Source: Prochlorococcus marinus str. SB (GTDB lineage: Bacteria > Cyanobacteriota > Cyanobacteriia > PCC-6307 > Cyanobiaceae). From it: a stretch of DNA of 64,000 bases. Below, piece by piece: positions 59,727-64,000 of the stretch. The notes beneath the pieces are model-generated. The model did no database searches. It had not been told where the DNA came from and was given only the letters and a program-made list of their open reading frames with translations. Location: contig NZ_JNAS01000002.1 in the NCBI RefSeq assembly GCF_000760115.1, positions 434,001-498,000 of the forward strand, given 5' to 3'. Position 1 is the stretch's first letter. The number at the start of each line of letters is the position of its first letter. Position numbers and translations under genes: made by a program.

Positions 59727-62030
59727 GTGAAAAGTATGGAGAGCATTCAATTAAGAGTGACAGGAATGAAGTGCGGAGGTTGCGTTAGTACTGTTGAAAA
59801 AATATTGAATAATTCTGATGGTATTGAAAATGTTTCTGTTAATTTGCTTACTGAAAGTGCATATTTTGAAATTACCCAGAAACATATAGAAATAGAATCA
59901 GTTCTCGAAAATCTAAAAGAGAATGGTTTCCCATCAAAGATTTACATAAATGATTTTTCAAAAAAAATAAATAAAGCAGAATTAGAAAAAAAAAAGAAAT
60001 GGAATAATCAATGGAAAAAACTAACTTTCGCGCTATTACTTTTATTATTTTCAGGATTAGGTCATCTAGCAGAAGGAAGATATTTAAATTTTCCAATATT
60101 AGGTAATATATTTTTTCACGCTTCATTAGCAACATTAGCTCTATTATTTCCTGGTAGAGGAATAATTATTAATGGATTAAAATCATTCATTAAGAACCAT
60201 CCCGATATGGATTCTTTAGTAGCTCTTGGAGTAATTAGCGCATATACAACAAGTCTTCTATCCCTAATATTTCCGGCCACTGGTTTTCCTTGTTTTTTTA
60301 ATGAGCCAGTTATGCTATTAGGCTTTATACTGATTGGGCGTTACTTAGAAGAAAGAGCGAGATATCAAACTGGTTCATCCATTGGAGAATTGTTAGATCT
60401 TCAACCCGAAATGGCAAATATCTACACAGAAGAAAATCAAATAAAGTCAATAAGAGTAAACACTTTAAGGCCTGATCAAGAGATTCAAGTTTTAGCAGGT
60501 GACAGAGTACCTGCTGACTGCATTGTTACCCGAGGTAATTCATATGTTGATGTTTCACATATTACTGGAGAATCCAAACCTATAGAAGTAAAAGAAGGCG
60601 AAAATCTATCTAGTGGTTCTTTAAATCTTAATTCAACTCTTAGACTAAAAGTAAAAAAGGTCGGAGGAGATTCTTCTCTTGCAAAACTTGTAAATCTTAT
60701 TGAGTCTGTAAACGCTAGAAAACCTCGCATTCAAAGCATTGCTGATGAAATTGCAGGTAAGTTTACTTACTTTGTGCTTATTTTTGCTACTTTAACCTTC
60801 TTCTTTTGGTGGAAGGGGGCAAAAACTATATGGCCTGATTTATTAAGTCACAATCATGAATTAATCACTCACTCAAGCCATACACTTCATAGTTCACTTG
60901 GTAGTAATGCTGAGAATTTCCTGAGTTTAGCAATTCAATTGTCAATTGCTGTTTTAGTGATAGCTTGTCCTTGTGCATTAGGTTTAGCCACCCCAACTGT
61001 AATAACTGTCGCATCAGGTAAAGCAGCAAAAAAGGGGGTTTTATTTAAAGGCGGGGACAAAATAGAGATAGCTTCAAAAATTAATAACATAATTTTTGAC
61101 AAGACAGGTACCTTAACAAAAGGTAAGCCTTTCATTGTTGATTACAAAAATAATGCTGATCATTCATTTTTATTAAAAATAGCTGCCAGTTTAGAAAAGG
61201 AAAGCAGACATCCAATAGCAGATGCCTTAATTCAAGAGGCAAAAAAAGAAAATTTAAGTTTATTTCCAATAAAAAAAATTTTCACTCATTCAGGACGAGG
61301 TATTTCTGGAGAACTTGAGTCAATTGATGGAGTTATTAATATTGGAAATATTGAATGGCTACTAAGCAAAGGAATAATTATTGATCATGATGCAAAAAAA
61401 GTCATTGAAAATGAAGAAACAAAAACGAACACTATCATTGGAGTAAGTATAAAAGATAAGTTATTAGGCTTTATTTTGTTAGGAGATTTACTCAGAGAGG
61501 ATTCAATTAAAACAGTTCAAAATTTGAGAGAAAACAAATTTAAAATTAACATTTTGAGTGGCGATAGGAAACAAACAGTCCTAGCTTTAGCAAAAAAAAT
61601 TGGTTGTAAAGAAACAGAAGTAAAATGGGATCTTCTTCCTGAAATGAAGCTAAAGACTATAGAAAATTTAAAAATCAATAATAAAGTGGCAATGATTGGT
61701 GATGGTATTAATGATGTACCAGCCTTAGCTTCCTCAGACTTAGGAATTGCGGTAGGATCAGGGACTCAAATAGCGAAGGCAAATGCAGATGTAGTATTAA
61801 TGGGAGATCAACTAAATGGATTACCCTACGCCTTAAATCTTTCAAAAAAAACCATAAGAAAAATAAAGCAAAATCTAACATGGGCTTTTGGTTACAACTT
61901 ATTAGCTATACCTTTAGCCGCAGGAATTTTATTCCCTAAATACGGTATTCTTCTTACTCCCTCAATAGCAGCATTATTGATGGCTATTAGCTCTATTACA
62001 GTTGTAATTAATGCTTTATCATTGGATTAA
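59727..62030 (+). CDS. Copper-transporting P1B-type ATPase
   Basis: 767 residues from GTG 59727, or 764 from ATG 59736. One heavy-metal domain with MKCGGC (14-19), then membrane helices, phosphatase TGES (280-283), CPC in the ion path (414-416), the phosphorylated Asp458 in DKTGT, HP (495-496) and GDGIND. The last helices with GYNLLAIPLAAG and MAISSITVV match the Cu+ (1B-1) group, as CtaA/PacS. It may serve thylakoid copper for plastocyanin. The loop before CPC is His-rich (375-388). Divergent from ycf3; tmk begins right after the stop. Confidence 0.92.
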   Translation: MKSMESIQLRVTGMKCGGCVSTVEKILNNSDGIENVSVNLLTESAYFEITQKHIEIESVLENLKENGFPSKIYINDFSKKINKAELEKKKKWNNQWKKLTFALLLLLFSGLGHLAEGRYLNFPILGNIFFHASLATLALLFPGRGIIINGLKSFIKNHPDMDSLVALGVISAYTTSLLSLIFPATGFPCFFNEPVMLLGFILIGRYLEERARYQTGSSIGELLDLQPEMANIYTEENQIKSIRVNTLRPDQEIQVLAGDRVPADCIVTRGNSYVDVSHITGESKPIEVKEGENLSSGSLNLNSTLRLKVKKVGGDSSLAKLVNLIESVNARKPRIQSIADEIAGKFTYFVLIFATLTFFFWWKGAKTIWPDLLSHNHELITHSSHTLHSSLGSNAENFLSLAIQLSIAVLVIACPCALGLATPTVITVASGKAAKKGVLFKGGDKIEIASKINNIIFDKTGTLTKGKPFIVDYKNNADHSFLLKIAASLEKESRHPIADALIQEAKKENLSLFPIKKIFTHSGRGISGELESIDGVINIGNIEWLLSKGIIIDHDAKKVIENEETKTNTIIGVSIKDKLLGFILLGDLLREDSIKTVQNLRENKFKINILSGDRKQTVLALAKKIGCKETEVKWDLLPEMKLKTIENLKINNKVAMIGDGINDVPALASSDLGIAVGSGTQIAKANADVVLMGDQLNGLPYALNLSKKTIRKIKQNLTWAFGYNLLAIPLAAGILFPKYGILLTPSIAALLMAISSITVVINALSLD

Positions 62031-62669
62031 ATGAAAGGAAAATTTATCGTTATTGAGGGTATTGATGGATGTGGTAAAACTACCCAAATAGATGAAATAT
62101 CTAAATGGCTTCCTAATAGTGGTCTAATAAAGAAAGGTTCAAAATTAATCACAACTAGAGAGCCTGGAGGCAGTCTTTTAGGAAAAAAACTTAGAGGACT
62201 GATTCTTGATAATAATGAAAATAACAAACCTTCATCTCTTGCAGAATTATTGCTTTATTCAGCAGATAGAGCTGAACACGTTTCCAAAATTATTTCACCT
62301 GCTTTAAATAACAATGATTGGGTAATAAGTGATAGATTTTCCGATTCCACACTGGCTTATCAAGGTTATGGAAGAAATATAAATTTAGAAATAATTAAAA
62401 ATATTGAATCTATTGTGTGTCAAGGAACAACTCCAGATCTCACTTTCTTCTTAGAAATTTCTCCAGAAGAAAGCATATTCCGAAGAAAAAATGAAATTCC
62501 AGACAGAATAGAATCAGAAGGTATTAGATTTTTAGAAAAAGTAAATGAAGGGTTCAAAGTAATTGCCAAACAAAAAAACTGGAAAGTAATATCTGCTTCA
62601 CAAAATATTAAAAATATTTCTAATCAAATTAAAGAGACTTTGCTAAATAATTTTTCTAATAACAAATGA
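62031..62669 (+). CDS. tmk: Thymidylate kinase
   Basis: 212 residues. P-loop GIDGCGKT 10-17, [32 protein letters not shown] and a short LID. It makes dTDP from dTMP. The ATG directly follows the ATPase stop; its own stop overlaps holB by 4 bases, the common tmk-holB pair. Confidence 0.95.
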   Translation: MKGKFIVIEGIDGCGKTTQIDEISKWLPNSGLIKKGSKLITTREPGGSLLGKKLRGLILDNNENNKPSSLAELLLYSADRAEHVSKIISPALNNNDWVISDRFSDSTLAYQGYGRNINLEIIKNIESIVCQGTTPDLTFFLEISPEESIFRRKNEIPDRIESEGIRFLEKVNEGFKVIAKQKNWKVISASQNIKNISNQIKETLLNNFSNNK

Positions 62670-63628
62670 TTGAGGTTAAAAAAACTAATTTTTTCTTGAA
62701 TGAAGAAGTCAATATCTTTCTTAAGAACATAATTAAAAACAAATCATTGGCAAATGGTTATATATTTTATGGTCCTGAAGGAGTAGGCAAAAAGCAAACT
62801 GCTCTTCAATTTATAAAAGAGATTTTCAAACATTCTTCACCAAGCGATAATGTTGAAGAAAGAGTTACCAACAATAACCATCCTGATTTTTTAATTATTG
62901 AACCTGATTCTCTTTTAGCAACAAAAAGTTCAGGAAGTTTCGATCTTGAAAAAACAAGTAAAAGTGGATCTGAGATTATTAGAATCGCTCAAATACGCAA
63001 TATTAAAACTTTTCTTAGTCAAAAATCAATAAACTCAGAAAAAAAAATCGTTTTAATTATTAATGCACACCTCTTAAACGAAGCAGCCTCAAATTGCCTT
63101 TTAAAAACCTTAGAAGAACCTAGTAACGGCATTTTTATTTTACTAACATCTAAATTAACCCTTCTCTTAGATACGATCATCTCAAGATGTCAAATCGTCA
63201 GATTTCGATCTTTTTCTAATAAACAAATAAAGTCAATTTTAAAAGAACATTTAGATACTTATAAATTAAAGATAAATACAAAATTAAAATTTAAAGACTT
63301 AATAAACTCTGCAAATGGTTCTCCATATCAATTATTGAAAAATATTGAAATGTTGAATGATTTTTCAGATGAAATTATAAGTAAATTGGATTCTCCAATT
63401 AATAATAGTCTGGAAATATTAGAAATATCAAAATCAATATCTGAAAAATTAGAAATTTTTCAACAGATTTGTTTAGTAAATCTGATGCAAACAATTTGGT
63501 GGAGAAAAACAAAAAATATCGGTTTAGTTAAAAAACTTGAAAATTTAAAATACCTCTTAAGAAAAAAAATTCAACCTAGGTTGGCATGGGAAATAGCTTT
63601 TTTAAAAATTTCGATGGAAGATATTTAA
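62666..63628 (+). CDS. holB: DNA polymerase III delta-prime subunit
   Basis: 320 residues, AAA+ clamp-loader type: [55 protein letters not shown] and [12 protein letters not shown] (SRC motif). The region between Walker A and [13 protein letters not shown], where a four-cysteine zinc module is normal, has no cysteine. Overlaps tmk by 4 bases and converges on rpaA. Confidence 0.9.
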   Translation: MIEVKKTNFFLNEEVNIFLKNIIKNKSLANGYIFYGPEGVGKKQTALQFIKEIFKHSSPSDNVEERVTNNNHPDFLIIEPDSLLATKSSGSFDLEKTSKSGSEIIRIAQIRNIKTFLSQKSINSEKKIVLIINAHLLNEAASNCLLKTLEEPSNGIFILLTSKLTLLLDTIISRCQIVRFRSFSNKQIKSILKEHLDTYKLKINTKLKFKDLINSANGSPYQLLKNIEMLNDFSDEIISKLDSPINNSLEILEISKSISEKLEIFQQICLVNLMQTIWWRKTKNIGLVKKLENLKYLLRKKIQPRLAWEIAFLKISMEDI

Positions 63629-63630
63629 GG

Positions 63631-64000
63631 TTAATCTAGTGCAGACTTTATCAAGTCAGGATTTCTTGCTTGAATGAACTCTTGCCTAGCAGCTTCTACT
63701 TGAGAACCAATAGGTAACTCAAGACAATATCCAGCACCGTATACAGTTTTTATATAAATAGGTTTGCGTGGATCGGGTTCCAGTTTAGTACGTAAGTGTC
63801 TAATATGAACTCTTATGGTCTCAATATCATCATCAGGTTCGTATCCCCATACTTCTTTAAGAATTAGCGATGGCGATACAGTTTGACCATGTCTCTGCAA
63901 AAGACAATGAAGAAGTTCAAATTCAAGATGCGTTAACCTAACAGGAGATTCAAACCATATAGCTTCAAATCTTTCCGGAACAAGAGTTAAAGGGCCATAA
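63631..64000 (-). CDS. rpaA: OmpR-family response regulator RpaA, C-terminal part (5' end beyond window)
   Basis: Open to the right edge. The visible 122 or so residues are the winged-helix DNA-binding domain: [73 protein letters not shown] and [11 protein letters not shown], then a short tail ending IKSALD. A TTG at 63900 is inside the domain and is not a start. The text is that of RpaA, the SasA-linked clock output regulator in cyanobacteria. Receiver domain is not in the window. Confidence 0.88.
   Translation of the reverse strand, partial: YGPLTLVPERFEAIWFESPVRLTHLEFELLHCLLQRHGQTVSPSLILKEVWGYEPDDDIETIRVHIRHLRTKLEPDPRKPIYIKTVYGAGYCLELPIGSQVEAARQEFIQARNPDLIKSALD

Noticed and set aside
63631-63900. 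Stand-alone 89-residue protein from TTG 63900
   Set aside because: The frame continues rightward with the RpaA winged-helix sequence to the window edge, so this is an internal codon.

Overview
This window looks like a piece of core chromosome from a marine picocyanobacterium, most likely a high-light-adapted Prochlorococcus. The DNA is strongly AT-rich, genes are packed with gaps of a few bases or small overlaps, and the gene set is that of an oxygenic phototroph: eight NDH-1 subunits, ChlM, phylloquinone (men) genes, Ycf3, Ycf34, phytoene synthase/desaturase, RpaA and RpaB. This comes from recognising protein families by eye; the strain cannot be named. I saw no rRNA, tRNA, CRISPR array, transposase, integrase or phage gene, and no gene-free stretch over 300 bases.

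Layout. 1-16.3 kb: end of pgk (leftward), RbgA-type GTPase and RluD-type pseudouridine synthase, a fused double-ATPase ABC protein, the single RelA/SpoT homologue, mnmE, nadC, argS and an aminotransferase; then a leftward run prfB - DUF3285 - ybeY - dgkA - trpG - degenerate metallo-beta-lactamase-fold protein. prfB carries the classic in-frame TGA with a +1 frameshift site, so its real start lies upstream of the long open frame. 16.3-25.8 kb: grxC-gshB; phylloquinone block (menF against menA-menC-menE, with a probable DHNA-CoA thioesterase); ndhH, rsmH and a cysteine desulfurase. 25.9-33.4 kb: a NarL-type response regulator, chlM, purE, cysC, SUI1-like factor, trpB, rhodanese, DUF3352 protein, citrate synthase. 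33.5-41.2 kb: ndhA-I-G-E with nadK and a CYTH protein, an overlooked 48-residue ORF tail to tail with a small LuxR-type regulator, metF, a nucleotidyltransferase and scpA. 41.3-50.2 kb: ndhD, ndhF, a probable 15-cis-zeta-carotene isomerase (Z-ISO), the LysR regulator RbcR, DUF3172, ndhM, then pds and crtB. 50.2-64 kb: RRM protein, CCA-adding-type enzyme, ycf34, tsaB; the leftward rpaB-plsX-fabH-fabD-plsC cluster; radA, ycf3, a copper P-type ATPase, tmk, holB and the C-terminal part of rpaA.

Together these genes serve photosynthetic and respiratory electron transport (NDH-1, phylloquinone, carotenoids, chlorophyll, PSI assembly, copper), phospholipid initiation beside the stress regulator RpaB, and housekeeping translation and tRNA modification. 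I see no new multi-gene system. The most useful observations are the prfB recoding site, the Z-ISO assignment, the repeat-built N-terminal extension of PlsX, the secreted MBL-fold protein without its metal motif, the histidine-rich loop of the copper ATPase, and small-gene or start corrections.
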